Numbered from the stretch's first letter, positions 26,357 to 35,306 are shown. The stretch is DNA of 64,000 nucleotides from an uncultured Lachnospiraceae bacterium (GCA_934351925.1 CAKRJT010000007.1:1-64000); one strand, 5' to 3'. The notes: generated by a model from the letters alone, not told the origin. Translations and numbers: made by a program.

Positions 26357-28219
26357 ATGATACTTGATACAATAAATAAAGCAAACGATATAAAAAATGT
26401 TCCAATCGAAGATCTGCCACGTCTTGCATCAGAGATAAGGGAGTTTTTGATTGACCATATAAGTCGTACGGGCGGCCATCTGGCCTCCAATCTCGGAACA
26501 GTTGAACTTACGATGGCGATGCATCTGTCATTTGACCTTCCGGAAGATAAGCTTGTATGGGACGTAGGCCATCAGGCATATACCCATAAGCTTCTGACAG
26601 GACGTAAGGCGGAATTTGACACATTAAGACAGTTCGGCGGAATGAGCGGCTTTCCAAAAAGAAGGGAAAGCGACTGCGACTGCTTTGATACGGGTCACAG
26701 CTCAACGTCCATATCGGCGGGGCTTGGCTATGTGAAGGCAAGAGATTTGGCAGGCGGAACGAACTATGTGGTGTCAATCATCGGTGACGGAGCTTTGACA
26801 GGCGGGCTTGCCATGGAAGCACTCAACAACGCTGCTGAAAACAAGAGTAATTTTATAATCGTATTGAATGACAATAATATGTCGATTTCTCCGAATGTCG
26901 GAGCAGTCTCATCTCTGCTGACAGGAATACGCGGGGATAATGCGTATAGGGACATCAATGACAATGTTAAGAGCTCATTAAAAAGAATTCCCGTATACGG
27001 TGATAAGATTGTTTCCCATGTACAGAAGGCGAAGAGCGGAATTAAGCAGCTCTTTCTTCCGGGAATGAAATTTGAGGATATGGGGCTTACCTATCTTGGA
27101 CCGGTGGACGGACATGATGTAGGAAAGCTCTGCAAAATATTTAAAATTGCCAAAAAGATGAACACATCGGTTATTGTACATGTCATCACCGAGAAGGGCA
27201 GGGGCTATGAGCCTGCCAGACTCAGACCTGATAGGTTCCATGGTGTCAGTCCGTTCGATGTGACAACAGGAAAACCGATAGCGGTTCCTAAGACGACGTA
27301 CACAGAAGTTTTTTCAAGGAAAATCTGTGAAATGGCTTCAAGGGACAATAAAATCGTAGCGATAACAGCGTCGATGGCTTCCGGTACCGGGCTCACCCGA
27401 TTTCAGAAGCGTTTTCCGCTGAGATTTTTTGATGTGGGAATCGCTGAGGAACATGCGGTCACATTTGCGGCGGGGTTGGCGGCAGGCGGGTTAAAGCCCT
27501 ATTTTGCAGTGTATTCTTCGTTCCTTCAGAGAGCTTTTGACGAGATACTTCACGATGTATGTATCCAACGGCTTCCGGTGGTGTTTATGATTGACAGGGC
27601 AGGAATTGTCGGAAGCGACGGTGAGACGCATCAGGGAATATTCGATTATTCGTATATGAATATTATTCCGGGCATGACGGTGATGGCACCTAAGAACAGG
27701 CTCGAGCTCATGGATATGATGGAGTTTGCCAACAGCTATGATGGACCTGTCTCAATCAGGTATCCGAGAGGAGGCGTCTCCGATATATTCTCTGATTTTA
27801 AGGAAGATATATGCTATGGAAAAGCTGAGCGCATATATGACGGCGAAGGTACAGCCATACTAACAGTCGGTGCATCGATAGAGGAGGGCGCACAGGTTTA
27901 CGATAAGCTCAAGGCGCGTGGTGAAAATCCTTCGCTTATAAATGCGCGTTTTGAAAATCCTGTCGATATACAGCTCATCTCAGAACTTACCGCAAAGCAC
28001 GACAGACTGCTTACGATAGAGGAGAATATCGGTGCCGGCGGCTTTGGAATGAATGTGCTGCGTGCCGTAAATGAGAACGGATATGACATAAAGGTTATAA
28101 ATGCTTCACTTCCCGATGAGTATATGCCTCATGGAGGGGTCGCGAAGCTCAAGGAGGCATATGGCTTTACGGCTGATGCCATTATAGAAAAATTGGACAG
28201 AAGCAGGAAATTAGTGTGA
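26357..28219 (+). CDS. dxs: 1-deoxy-D-xylulose-5-phosphate synthase
   Basis: This thiamine-diphosphate enzyme starts the MEP isoprenoid pathway from pyruvate and glyceraldehyde 3-phosphate. The 620-residue protein is full length. Visible are VWDVGHQAYTHKLLTGR, the ThDP motif IGDGALTGGLAMEALNNA (about 140), DNNMSISPNVGA, the pyrimidine-domain VGIAEEHAVTFAAGLA, and DRAGIVGSDGETHQG (about 410). Together with ispA it forms an isoprenoid pair inside the operon. Start ATG 26357 follows ACGAGG. Confidence 0.96.
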   Translation: MILDTINKANDIKNVPIEDLPRLASEIREFLIDHISRTGGHLASNLGTVELTMAMHLSFDLPEDKLVWDVGHQAYTHKLLTGRKAEFDTLRQFGGMSGFPKRRESDCDCFDTGHSSTSISAGLGYVKARDLAGGTNYVVSIIGDGALTGGLAMEALNNAAENKSNFIIVLNDNNMSISPNVGAVSSLLTGIRGDNAYRDINDNVKSSLKRIPVYGDKIVSHVQKAKSGIKQLFLPGMKFEDMGLTYLGPVDGHDVGKLCKIFKIAKKMNTSVIVHVITEKGRGYEPARLRPDRFHGVSPFDVTTGKPIAVPKTTYTEVFSRKICEMASRDNKIVAITASMASGTGLTRFQKRFPLRFFDVGIAEEHAVTFAAGLAAGGLKPYFAVYSSFLQRAFDEILHDVCIQRLPVVFMIDRAGIVGSDGETHQGIFDYSYMNIIPGMTVMAPKNRLELMDMMEFANSYDGPVSIRYPRGGVSDIFSDFKEDICYGKAERIYDGEGTAILTVGASIEEGAQVYDKLKARGENPSLINARFENPVDIQLISELTAKHDRLLTIEENIGAGGFGMNVLRAVNENGYDIKVINASLPDEYMPHGGVAKLKEAYGFTADAIIEKLDRSRKLV

Positions 28220-28245
28220 AAAATACGTTTTTCATTACTATTTGT

Positions 28246-28279
28246 GCCGCCACCCGGCGGCGGAATGGGGATTTTTATG
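28246..28279 (+). promoter_or_regulatory. Recurrent hairpin plus ribosome site, copy B (before tlyA)
   Basis: GCCGCC (28246-28251) and GGCGGC (28256-28261) pair perfectly around ACCC. GGAATGGGGAT and ATG 28277 follow directly. The upstream ATTACTAT-TTG is shared with copy D before the GH2 gene. Confidence 0.75.
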
Positions 28280-29074
28280 AAAGAGAGACTGGATGTGCTT
28301 GTAGTAGAACGCCGACTTGCCGATTCGCGCGAGAAGGCAAAAGCAATCATCATGGCAGGCAATGTATTCGTAAACGGTCAGCGCGAGGACAAGGCGGGCT
28401 CAATGTTCGATGTGACAAGCCGGATTGAGATACACGGCGTCACGATGAAGTATGTGAGCCGCGGCGGGTTGAAGCTTGAGAAGGCGATGACACATTTTGA
28501 TATATCACTTGATGGAAAAGTATGTATGGACGTTGGTGCGTCGACTGGCGGCTTTACGGACTGCATGCTTCAAAACGGAGCTGTCAAGGTGTATTCCGTA
28601 GATGTCGGACATGGTCAGCTTGACTGGAGACTAAGACAGGACGAGCGCGTGGTTGTCATGGAAAAGACCAATATCAAGTTCGTAACGCCGGAGGATATAG
28701 CTGATGTCATTGACTTTGCCAGCATAGATGTATCTTTTATATCACTCACGAAGGTACTTCTGCCGGTGCGTGCCCTGTTAAGGGACGCCGGGGAGATTGC
28801 CGCACTCATCAAGCCACAGTTTGAGGCGGGCAGGGAGAAGGTTGGCAAAAAAGGCGTTGTCAGGGATAAGGAGGTTCATGTGGAGGTTATTGAGAATGTC
28901 ACGGCTTTCGCCTTGGCAAACGGATTTATTCCTCTCAATCTCGAATTTTCTCCGATTAAGGGACCTGAGGGAAATATAGAGTATCTTCTTCACCTGGAAA
29001 AGAGTGAACAGATGCCGGACGGACTGCCTTTTAACATTCGTGAAATTGTTGAAAAAGCGCATGAGATGTTGTAA
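28277..29074 (+). CDS. tlyA: TlyA-family rRNA 2'-O-methyltransferase
   Basis: The 265-residue protein has an N-terminal S4 RNA-binding domain (about 1-60, ERLDVLVVERRLADSREKAK) and an FtsJ-like methyltransferase domain with the SAM motif MDVGASTGGFTDCML (about 83-97). TlyA enzymes methylate cytidines in 16S and/or 23S rRNA; the Firmicute subgroup is less studied. ATG 28277 is chosen because GGGG lies seven bases before it, while an in-frame GTG at 28244 would translate the hairpin. dxs-tlyA-nadK-argR-recN is a classic clostridial order. Confidence 0.93.
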   Translation: MKERLDVLVVERRLADSREKAKAIIMAGNVFVNGQREDKAGSMFDVTSRIEIHGVTMKYVSRGGLKLEKAMTHFDISLDGKVCMDVGASTGGFTDCMLQNGAVKVYSVDVGHGQLDWRLRQDERVVVMEKTNIKFVTPEDIADVIDFASIDVSFISLTKVLLPVRALLRDAGEIAALIKPQFEAGREKVGKKGVVRDKEVHVEVIENVTAFALANGFIPLNLEFSPIKGPEGNIEYLLHLEKSEQMPDGLPFNIREIVEKAHEML

Positions 29075-29117
29075 TATACAGTAAATCGTAACTATACAGA
29101 AGGGTAAGGCTACAGGG

Positions 29118-29975
29118 ATGGAAAAATTTTTTGTTGTCACCAACACTGCAAAGGACAGAGATTTTGTTTTTACCAACAGTATAATAGATTATTTAAAATC
29201 AAAGGGTAAAACCTGCTACACCCAGCCCGTAGAGGCAGTGAACAATACGAACTATAATTATACCAACGCGGATATGGTTCCGGCTGACACGGACTGCGTA
29301 ATCGTTCTTGGCGGCGACGGAACACTGATACAGGCGGCGAGAGATTTAAGCCAGCTTGAACTCCCGCTTCTTGGAATAAATATAGGGACTCTTGGTTTCC
29401 TGGTTGATATCGACAGGGATCAGGCTTTTCCTGCAATCGACTGTGTGCTAGCCGGGGACTATGAGATTGACGAGCGTATGATGCTCGAGGGGAAGGCGTA
29501 CAGAAATGGAGAACTTATTTATACCAATGTAGCGCTCAATGACATAGTAATTAACAGAAGTGGAGCATTGCGTGTAATAGATTTTGATATCTTTGTTAAT
29601 GACGAATATCTTACCTCATACACAGCCGACGGACTCATCATTTCGACACCTACCGGCTCGACGGCATACAATCTCTCCGCAGGAGGACCGATCGCACAGC
29701 CTAATTCGGAGCTTATAATACTCACTCCGGTATGCCCGCATAAGATCAATCAGAGAAGTATTATTCTGGACTCCTTCGATGAAATCTGTGTCAAGATGAG
29801 CAAAAGCCGCTCCAATCAGGAGGAGAGAGTCGCATCATTTGACGGCGAGCTGCACACGAACCTGATTTCCGGAGACAAGGTTATCATCACAAGGGCTCCT
29901 AAGAAGGCTAACATTGTTAAGACCAGCAAGCTCAGCTTTTTCCAGGTTCTTGGAAAGAAAATGAGTGTTATATAG
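29118..29975 (+). CDS. nadK: NAD(+)/NADH kinase
   Basis: The enzyme phosphorylates NAD(H) to NADP(H) with ATP or polyphosphate. In 285 residues the catalytic GGDGTLIQAARDL motif is near residue 65. The C-terminal beta domain has NDIVINRSG, TADGLIISTPTGSTAYNLSAGGP and a later ITPVCPH-like loop (LTPVCPHKINQRS). Length is normal. Start ATG 29118 has AGGG upstream with other weak sites. Confidence 0.95.
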   Translation: MEKFFVVTNTAKDRDFVFTNSIIDYLKSKGKTCYTQPVEAVNNTNYNYTNADMVPADTDCVIVLGGDGTLIQAARDLSQLELPLLGINIGTLGFLVDIDRDQAFPAIDCVLAGDYEIDERMMLEGKAYRNGELIYTNVALNDIVINRSGALRVIDFDIFVNDEYLTSYTADGLIISTPTGSTAYNLSAGGPIAQPNSELIILTPVCPHKINQRSIILDSFDEICVKMSKSRSNQEERVASFDGELHTNLISGDKVIITRAPKKANIVKTSKLSFFQVLGKKMSVI

Positions 29976-30017
29976 ATTGATAGACCCACAACATTAACAG
30001 AAAGCGGGGATTTGAAG

Positions 30018-30470
30018 ATGAAGGCAGAGCGTCACGCCAAGGTTATTGAACTGATACGCAAATATAATATCGAGACACAGGAGGAACTGGCCGACAGACT
30101 CAACAGTGAGGGCTACAATGTGACCCAGGCAACGGTTTCGAGGGATATAAGGGAGCTGAAGCTCACGAAGGTATCGGACGGAACGGGCAGACAGAAATAT
30201 GTTGCCCTCGATGGCAAGGACAGCTCTATGAGTGATAAGTTTATTCGTATCCTCAAGGAGGCATATGTATCTGTGGATATGGCACAGAACATTCTTGTGG
30301 TCAAGACGGTTTCCGGCATGGCGATGGCTGTCGCTGCCGCAATAGACGCTATGCCATGGCCGGAGCTTGTCGGATGTATTGCCGGGGACGATACGATAAT
30401 GTGTGCTGTCAGAACGGTTGACGATACGAGAAATCTTATGGATAAAATACATAAGCTTGTAAAATCATAA
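30018..30470 (+). CDS. argR: Arginine repressor ArgR/AhrC
   Basis: This hexameric arginine-responsive regulator has 150 residues. The N-terminal winged helix reads KVIELIRKYNIETQEELADR and ATVSRDIRELKL; the C-terminal oligomerisation and arginine-binding domain has GCIAGDDTIMCAV. ATG 30018 is chosen because GGGGA lies seven bases upstream; a TTG two codons earlier is too close. No arginine gene is in the window; argR before recN is the usual clostridial order. Confidence 0.95.
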   Translation: MKAERHAKVIELIRKYNIETQEELADRLNSEGYNVTQATVSRDIRELKLTKVSDGTGRQKYVALDGKDSSMSDKFIRILKEAYVSVDMAQNILVVKTVSGMAMAVAAAIDAMPWPELVGCIAGDDTIMCAVRTVDDTRNLMDKIHKLVKS

Positions 30471-30521
30471 TTTACGGGGGATACCCTTTTTGCAGAGAGT
30501 TCTGTCAGAAGGAGGAAATAT

Positions 30522-32186
30522 ATGCTGATTAATTTACATGTCAAGAATTTAGCCCTCATCGATGAGGCTGATGTCTTTTTCGATGAAGGACTGAACATTC
30601 TTACAGGTGAGACGGGAGCGGGAAAGTCAATCCTGCTTGGTTCAATCAATCTTGCTCTCGGAGCCAAGGCTTCGCGCGATATGCTTGGAAAGCACGGTGA
30701 CTACGCCAGCGTCGAGCTTCTGTTCCAGGTTGGTGATTCTACGGTGTCGGCACTCGCCGCAAAAGATATCTTTGTCACAGACAATCAGGTTCTGATTTCC
30801 AGAAAATTTACAGAAAACAGAAACATTATGAAAATTAACGGTGAGAACGTGACACTTGCCACGGTGCGGGATATCACGTCACTTTTGATAGATATACACG
30901 GACAGCATGAGCACCAGTCATTAATTTATCCGGCAAATCATCTGAAAATACTTGACCGGTATGCAAGACATGAGCTCAAAGATTCCATGAAGAATTATGC
31001 CGGTCTGTACAATGACTACAGGGAGCTTGAGGGTAAGCTTGGTGAGTTTAATATGGATGAGGAGGAGAGAAAGAGAACCCTCGATTTTCTTGAGTATGAG
31101 ATAAATGAGATTGAAGCTGCCAATATTCTGCCGGGCGAGGACGAGGAACTCGAGGCGCAGCACCGCAGGGCGAAAAATTCAAGGCGGATAGCGGATGCAC
31201 TCGGCGAGGCTGAGGAATGCATTAACGCTGATGGCGGTGAGAATGCTATATCTTTGATAGGCAGGGCTTACAAGGCGGTGAGCGAGGTGGTTCAGTACGA
31301 TGCCGCCATTGAGGGACTGTCATCACAGCTCTCGGATCTTGAGAGCCTCGTGTCTGATTTCGGACGTGACCTGTCATCGTACATTGCGGATCTTGAGTTT
31401 GACGAGGAGGATTACCTAAAACTTGAGGAGAGACTTGATATAATCAATAACCTCAAGGCAAAGCACGGTGGAAGCATAGAGAGTATACAGGCTGCGCTTG
31501 AGTCAAAACGTGAGAAGTTTGATTTTTTAAATGAATATGAATATAACAGAAAAAAGGTGGCAGAGGAGCTGGAAAACGCACATGATAAGCTTGTGAAGGC
31601 GGCTGAACAGATAAGTAAGATAAGAAAGAAGTCCGCCCTGCAGCTTGAAGGGGAGATAAGGCAGGCTCTTTTAGAGCTGAACTTCTTAAGCGTTGATTTT
31701 AAAATTGATTTCAAACCGCTCGAGAAGCCGTCAGCCACGGGAATGGATCATGTCGAGTATCTTATTTCGGTCAATCCGGGTGAGGAGCCAAAGCCTCTTG
31801 CCAAGGTGGCATCCGGCGGTGAGCTCTCAAGGATAATGCTTGCAATTAAGACTGTTCTTGCAGACCAGGACGAGATTGATACGCTCATATTCGATGAGAT
31901 AGACACCGGAATAAGCGGAAGGACGGCTCAGATGGTGGCGAACAAGCTCGACAGGATCTCCGCGAGCCGCCAGGTAATATGTATCACCCATCTCCCGCAG
32001 ATTGCGGCGATGGCGAAGAAACACTTCGGAATAATCAAGTCAATTAAGGATAACAAGACCGTCACCTCGATAACGGAGCTTGACTATGATGGCTCGGTCA
32101 TGGAGCTTGCACGAATGTTAGGCGGTGATATGATTACCGATACGGCCGTGTCTAACGCAAAGGAGCTTAAAAAATACACACCATAA
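30522..32186 (+). CDS. recN: DNA repair protein RecN
   Basis: RecN is an SMC-like ATPase acting at double-strand breaks. The 554-residue protein has the head Walker A GETGAGKSILLGSI (about 28-41), long coiled-coil arms (about 150-380), the ABC signature ASGGELSRIMLAIK, and Walker B TLIFDEIDTGISGRTA. It is full length. Start ATG 30522 follows GGAGG. It is the last gene of the long housekeeping run; a short GGG/CCC element with TTTTT just before it (about 30476-30491) may attenuate. Confidence 0.96.
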   Translation: MLINLHVKNLALIDEADVFFDEGLNILTGETGAGKSILLGSINLALGAKASRDMLGKHGDYASVELLFQVGDSTVSALAAKDIFVTDNQVLISRKFTENRNIMKINGENVTLATVRDITSLLIDIHGQHEHQSLIYPANHLKILDRYARHELKDSMKNYAGLYNDYRELEGKLGEFNMDEEERKRTLDFLEYEINEIEAANILPGEDEELEAQHRRAKNSRRIADALGEAEECINADGGENAISLIGRAYKAVSEVVQYDAAIEGLSSQLSDLESLVSDFGRDLSSYIADLEFDEEDYLKLEERLDIINNLKAKHGGSIESIQAALESKREKFDFLNEYEYNRKKVAEELENAHDKLVKAAEQISKIRKKSALQLEGEIRQALLELNFLSVDFKIDFKPLEKPSATGMDHVEYLISVNPGEEPKPLAKVASGGELSRIMLAIKTVLADQDEIDTLIFDEIDTGISGRTAQMVANKLDRISASRQVICITHLPQIAAMAKKHFGIIKSIKDNKTVTSITELDYDGSVMELARMLGGDMITDTAVSNAKELKKYTP

Positions 32187-32268
32187 TATTCATGTTTTAA
32201 AAAATGTATGTGTTGCATACTAAGACCATGCAGAAAATTCTTTTATTTTGTATAAGAAAGGAGTTGTC

Positions 32269-33579
32269 ATGGAAAGAGTATGCGCTGAAGGCAGAAAAAC
32301 ATACAGAAGGTTTCTTATATGGCTGCTCGCCATGGGAATTGTCGGGTGTGCAGCCTATTATATATATGCCGTGAGGAATTTTATTCCTGATACGATCAAT
32401 CTCAACAAAAATTCGGTGGAGAAGCTGAATTTCAACCTTCCGTTCATCGGAACGGTCGAGAAAAACTGCGTCAATGACGACGATGGTGAGGCGGTTCAGG
32501 CTTATGCGACAGCAGTAAGTGCAGTCAACGTCAATCTACTTGACACATTGAGCATCAACACAGGGGAGAGCGGAAGCTACAGCCTCAATTTCAGGCTGTT
32601 CGGGCTGATAAATCTCAAGAATGTGCGGCTGAATGTCTGTGACGAGGTGCTTATCATACCATGCGGCATACCCGTGGGAATATATATTGAGACAAAAGGC
32701 GTCATGGTAGTCGATATCGGTGATATCACACTCCCTGACGGAACCGTAAGGTGTCCGGCATCGGAGATACTGTGGCCCGGAGATTACATTGTCAGGATTA
32801 ACGGAGTGAATGTCGATACGAAGGAGCAGCTTGTACAGGCGCTCTCAGCAGTCCCGGGTACAGGCAGGGAGCAGGTAACTGTCGGACTGTACCGCAACGG
32901 AAGATATATGGAGGTGCGCGTTTCGCCCGTCATAGATGGGAATGGCAATGCAAAAATCGGCACCTGGGTGAGGGATGACTGCCAGGGGCTCGGGACCTTG
33001 ACATATATTGACAAGGACGGACGCTTTGGCGCGCTCGGCCATGGGATAAGCGATGTCGATACGGGTAAGCTTGTAAACTCGGCAGGTGGAAGGCTCTACT
33101 GTGCAAAAATATGGTCTATAGTAAAGGGAAAGTCGGGGACTCCCGGAGAGGTGGTGGGCTCCATCAACTACAGCCCCGACTATTTTCTTGGCAAAATCGA
33201 GTACAACACCGAGATAGGCATATACGGTACCTGCGATGAGAACATATACAAATATATTGACAGCTATGCACTTCCCGTGATTTACAAGCAGGAGGTAAAG
33301 AAGGGCAGGGCATATATAAGAAGCTTTATAGATGGGACGGTGCGCGACTACGAGATACACATCACCGGAGCTGACATGTCCAACGGCAATATCAACAAGG
33401 GCATATCCTTCACCGTGACCGACAAGGAGCTTCTTGAGAGTACTGGCGGAATTGTTCAGGGCATGAGCGGCAGTCCGATTATCCAGAATGGCGGAGTGAT
33501 AGGCGCTGTGACGCATGTGCTTGTCAACGACCCGGCAAAGGGGTATGGTATATTTATTGAGGAGATGCTGGAGAAGTAA
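32269..33579 (+). CDS. spoIVB: SpoIVB serine peptidase (sigma-K checkpoint)
   Basis: SpoIVB is made in the forespore, secreted into the intermembrane space, and signals activation of pro-sigma-K. The 436-residue protein has an N-terminal membrane anchor (about 12-32, FLIWLLAMGIVGCAAYYIYA), a PDZ domain (about 120-215, VGIYIETKGVMVVDIG and DYIVRINGVNV) and an S55 peptidase domain with LGTLTYIDKDGRFGALGHGI and the active-site loop GIVQGMSGSPIIQNG (Ser near 400). ATG 32269 follows AAAGGAG at six bases; a TTG seven codons earlier is rejected. No convincing sigma-G promoter was seen in 32187-32268. Confidence 0.94.
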   Translation: MERVCAEGRKTYRRFLIWLLAMGIVGCAAYYIYAVRNFIPDTINLNKNSVEKLNFNLPFIGTVEKNCVNDDDGEAVQAYATAVSAVNVNLLDTLSINTGESGSYSLNFRLFGLINLKNVRLNVCDEVLIIPCGIPVGIYIETKGVMVVDIGDITLPDGTVRCPASEILWPGDYIVRINGVNVDTKEQLVQALSAVPGTGREQVTVGLYRNGRYMEVRVSPVIDGNGNAKIGTWVRDDCQGLGTLTYIDKDGRFGALGHGISDVDTGKLVNSAGGRLYCAKIWSIVKGKSGTPGEVVGSINYSPDYFLGKIEYNTEIGIYGTCDENIYKYIDSYALPVIYKQEVKKGRAYIRSFIDGTVRDYEIHITGADMSNGNINKGISFTVTDKELLESTGGIVQGMSGSPIIQNGGVIGAVTHVLVNDPAKGYGIFIEEMLEK

Positions 33580-33617
33580 AGGGCTGCCTCAAATTTACCA
33601 TAAGATGTAATTATGCC

Positions 33618-33646
33618 GCAGGCAATGCCTGCAGTGTGCAGGAGGA
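33618..33646 (+). promoter_or_regulatory. Two mutually exclusive hairpins over the pcp ribosome site
   Basis: GCAGGC-AAT-GCCTGC (33618-33632) is a perfect 6-bp hairpin. CCTGCA-GTG-TGCAGG (33628-33642) is another perfect 6-bp hairpin that shares bases with the first and pairs the first two G of the GGAGG site at 33641-33645. Confidence 0.5.
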
Positions 33647-33651
33647 TAAAC

Positions 33652-34308
33652 ATGCAAAAGGAAAACATTAAAACACCTAAAAAGATATTATTGACCGGTT
33701 TTGAGGCGTTTAACGGCAGGACATTAAACCCATCGCAGCTTATAGTGGAGAGAATAAACGCGCCGGAAGGGGTACACCTGATTAAGCGGATTCTTCCCGT
33801 TGAGTTTGACCGTACCACGAAAATTTTAAAAGAAATAGTGGAAACGGAAAAACCGGATATTATCCTGTCACTGGGACAGGCGGGAAACTCGCCGTATATC
33901 CATGTTGAGCGCGTAGCCATAAATATGGATAATGGCATGAATTCGGAGGGCACGGCAGTTTTACCGGATTCTGCCGGAACAGAAAAGATAGATGCCGTGA
34001 TATGCAAGGAAGGAGAGAATGCGTACTTTTCGACTTTGCCGGTGTGGGAATTAATCAGAAAAGTAAATGAGGCAGGCGTAGGCTGCCGTGCATCTTACTC
34101 CGCCGGAACTTATGTATGCAATCATGTGATGTATGTCTGTGCTTATCTCGCCTCCCAAAACGAGAACATGATATCGGGTTTTGTGCATGTTCCGTTTTTG
34201 CCGGAGCAGTTACAGGGGCAGATGGAACAGAATAACCGTTATTCGATGGAACTTGATGATATGGTGAAGGGAGTTCAGGTTATGATTGATTACCTGGCAG
34301 GTATATAA
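33652..34308 (+). CDS. pcp: Pyroglutamyl-peptidase I
   Basis: This cytosolic cysteine peptidase (C15) removes N-terminal pyroglutamate. The 218-residue protein begins KKILLTGFEAFNGRTLNPSQ, carries the glutamate-containing GQAGNSPYIHVERVAINM, the catalytic cysteine in SAGTYVCNHVMY (about residue 156), and a late HVPFLPEQ histidine. ATG 33652 follows GGAGGATAAAC. It is the first of three genes unrelated to sporulation that sit between spoIVB and spo0A. Confidence 0.94.
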   Translation: MQKENIKTPKKILLTGFEAFNGRTLNPSQLIVERINAPEGVHLIKRILPVEFDRTTKILKEIVETEKPDIILSLGQAGNSPYIHVERVAINMDNGMNSEGTAVLPDSAGTEKIDAVICKEGENAYFSTLPVWELIRKVNEAGVGCRASYSAGTYVCNHVMYVCAYLASQNENMISGFVHVPFLPEQLQGQMEQNNRYSMELDDMVKGVQVMIDYLAGI

Positions 34309-34310
34309 CA

Positions 34311-34679
34311 GTGATTAACCTTTTAGAAGCGGTTATGATATTCTGCTGGGGATTGTCATGGCCTATTTCCATTCATAAATCTTATATTTCCAGAACCACC
34401 AAGGGGAAAAGCATTGTATTTGAAATTTTTATTCTTATCGGTTATATATGTGGAATTATAAGAAAAAGTTTACAGATAAAGATGGGGCTATCCATGGATT
34501 GGATATTTATTCTTGGATTTGTATTCTATATTATTAATATGACGGCGGTGATAATAGATATGTGCCTGTGGGTGCGAAATTACCGCTTGGACAATAGCTC
34601 AGCAAAGCTAAACAATAGTTCAGCAAAGCTAAACAATAGTTCAGCAAAGCTGAACAATAGCTCAGCAAAGCTGAACTAA
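34311..34679 (+). CDS. Small PQ-loop-like membrane protein with C-terminal heptapeptide repeats
   Basis: The 122-residue protein has three hydrophobic helices with a segment WPISIHKSYISRTTKGKS, resembling small PQ-loop/SemiSWEET-like uncharacterised proteins of Lachnospiraceae. No function is known. The C-terminal tail is four tandem copies of (D/N)NSSAKL encoded by a 21-bp DNA repeat. It starts at GTG 34311, two bases after the pcp stop, suggesting coupling; ATG 34335 is an alternative but would remove part of the first helix. Confidence 0.7.
   Translation: MINLLEAVMIFCWGLSWPISIHKSYISRTTKGKSIVFEIFILIGYICGIIRKSLQIKMGLSMDWIFILGFVFYIINMTAVIIDMCLWVRNYRLDNSSAKLNNSSAKLNNSSAKLNNSSAKLN
34590..34673 (+). 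repeat. Four tandem 21-bp coding repeats
   Basis: Units run 34590-34610, 34611-34631, 34632-34652 and 34653-34673. They differ only at a few positions, all but the first base synonymous. Each carries an inverted repeat; the third is the perfect hairpin GTTCAGC-AAA-GCTGAAC. The stop codon follows one codon later. Confidence 0.9.
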
Positions 34680-34710
34680 TAAAAAATAGAAAATCACGGA
34701 GGAATCGACG

Positions 34711-35268
34711 ATGAAACTTATGATAGCTTCGGACATTCATGGTTCGGCTTATTACTGTGAGAAGATGATTGAGGCGTACCGGAAGGAGAAGGCGGACAGG
34801 CTGGTGCTGCTCGGGGATATTTTGTATCATGGCCCGAGAAATGATCTGCCCCGTGACTATGCGCCTAAGCAGGTTATTGCCATGTTAAATCCTATGAAGA
34901 ACGAACTGCTGTGCGTGCGTGGAAACTGCGATACGGAGGTTGACCAGATGGTTCTCGACTTCCCGGTGCTTGCGGAGTACAGCCTTCTGTATGTGGATGG
35001 GGTGACGATATTTGCGACACACGGACATCATTTCAACCTCAAGAATCTTCCGCCACATAAAGATAACGATATACTTCTTCATGGGCACACACATGTGCCG
35101 GCGTGCATATGTGAGGAGGGAATGTGGTATCTCAACCCGGGCTCGGTGTCCATACCGAAGGAGAACAGTCCTCACAGCTATATGATTTTTGAAAACGGAA
35201 CCTTCATATGGAAGGATTTGGAGGGCGTAGAATATAAGAAATTTTCTCTTTCGACGAATTTCGACTAA
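34711..35268 (+). CDS. yfcE: YfcE-type metallophosphodiesterase
   Basis: This calcineurin-like phosphoesterase has 185 residues. The metal motifs are all present: SDIHGSAYY, LLGDILYHGPRN, VRGNCDTEVDQ, ATHGHHFNL and LLHGHTHVPAC, followed by LNPGSVSIPKEN. E. coli YfcE hydrolyses phosphodiesters in vitro; the true substrate is unknown. Start ATG 34711 follows CGGAGGA. Its last codons contain two TTCGAC elements that may belong to spo0A control. Confidence 0.9.
   Translation: MKLMIASDIHGSAYYCEKMIEAYRKEKADRLVLLGDILYHGPRNDLPRDYAPKQVIAMLNPMKNELLCVRGNCDTEVDQMVLDFPVLAEYSLLYVDGVTIFATHGHHFNLKNLPPHKDNDILLHGHTHVPACICEEGMWYLNPGSVSIPKENSPHSYMIFENGTFIWKDLEGVEYKKFSLSTNFD
35250..35266 (+). promoter_or_regulatory. 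Tandem Spo0A-box-like elements
   Basis: TTCGACG (35250-35256) and TTCGACT (35260-35266) resemble the reverse of the 0A box (TGTCGAA) and lie ten bases, about one helical turn, apart. They overlap the end of the phosphodiesterase gene, about 40 bases upstream of the spo0A -35 box. Confidence 0.4.
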
Positions 35269-35306
35269 ATCAGAATTAAAACTTTGCATTATCAGCAAAA
35301 AAAGTG

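Noticed and set aside
32187..32268. Sigma-G promoter for spoIVB
   Set aside because: GTATG and CATGCAGA-like pieces occur, but spacing and sequence are too poor to claim.
32845..33516. Long open frame on the reverse strand inside spoIVB
   Set aside because: It mirrors the coding frame of a clear SpoIVB gene, has no ribosome site and shows no protein-like domain pattern.
34590..34673. Small CRISPR array
   Set aside because: The units are directly adjacent with no spacers and are in frame with the gene.
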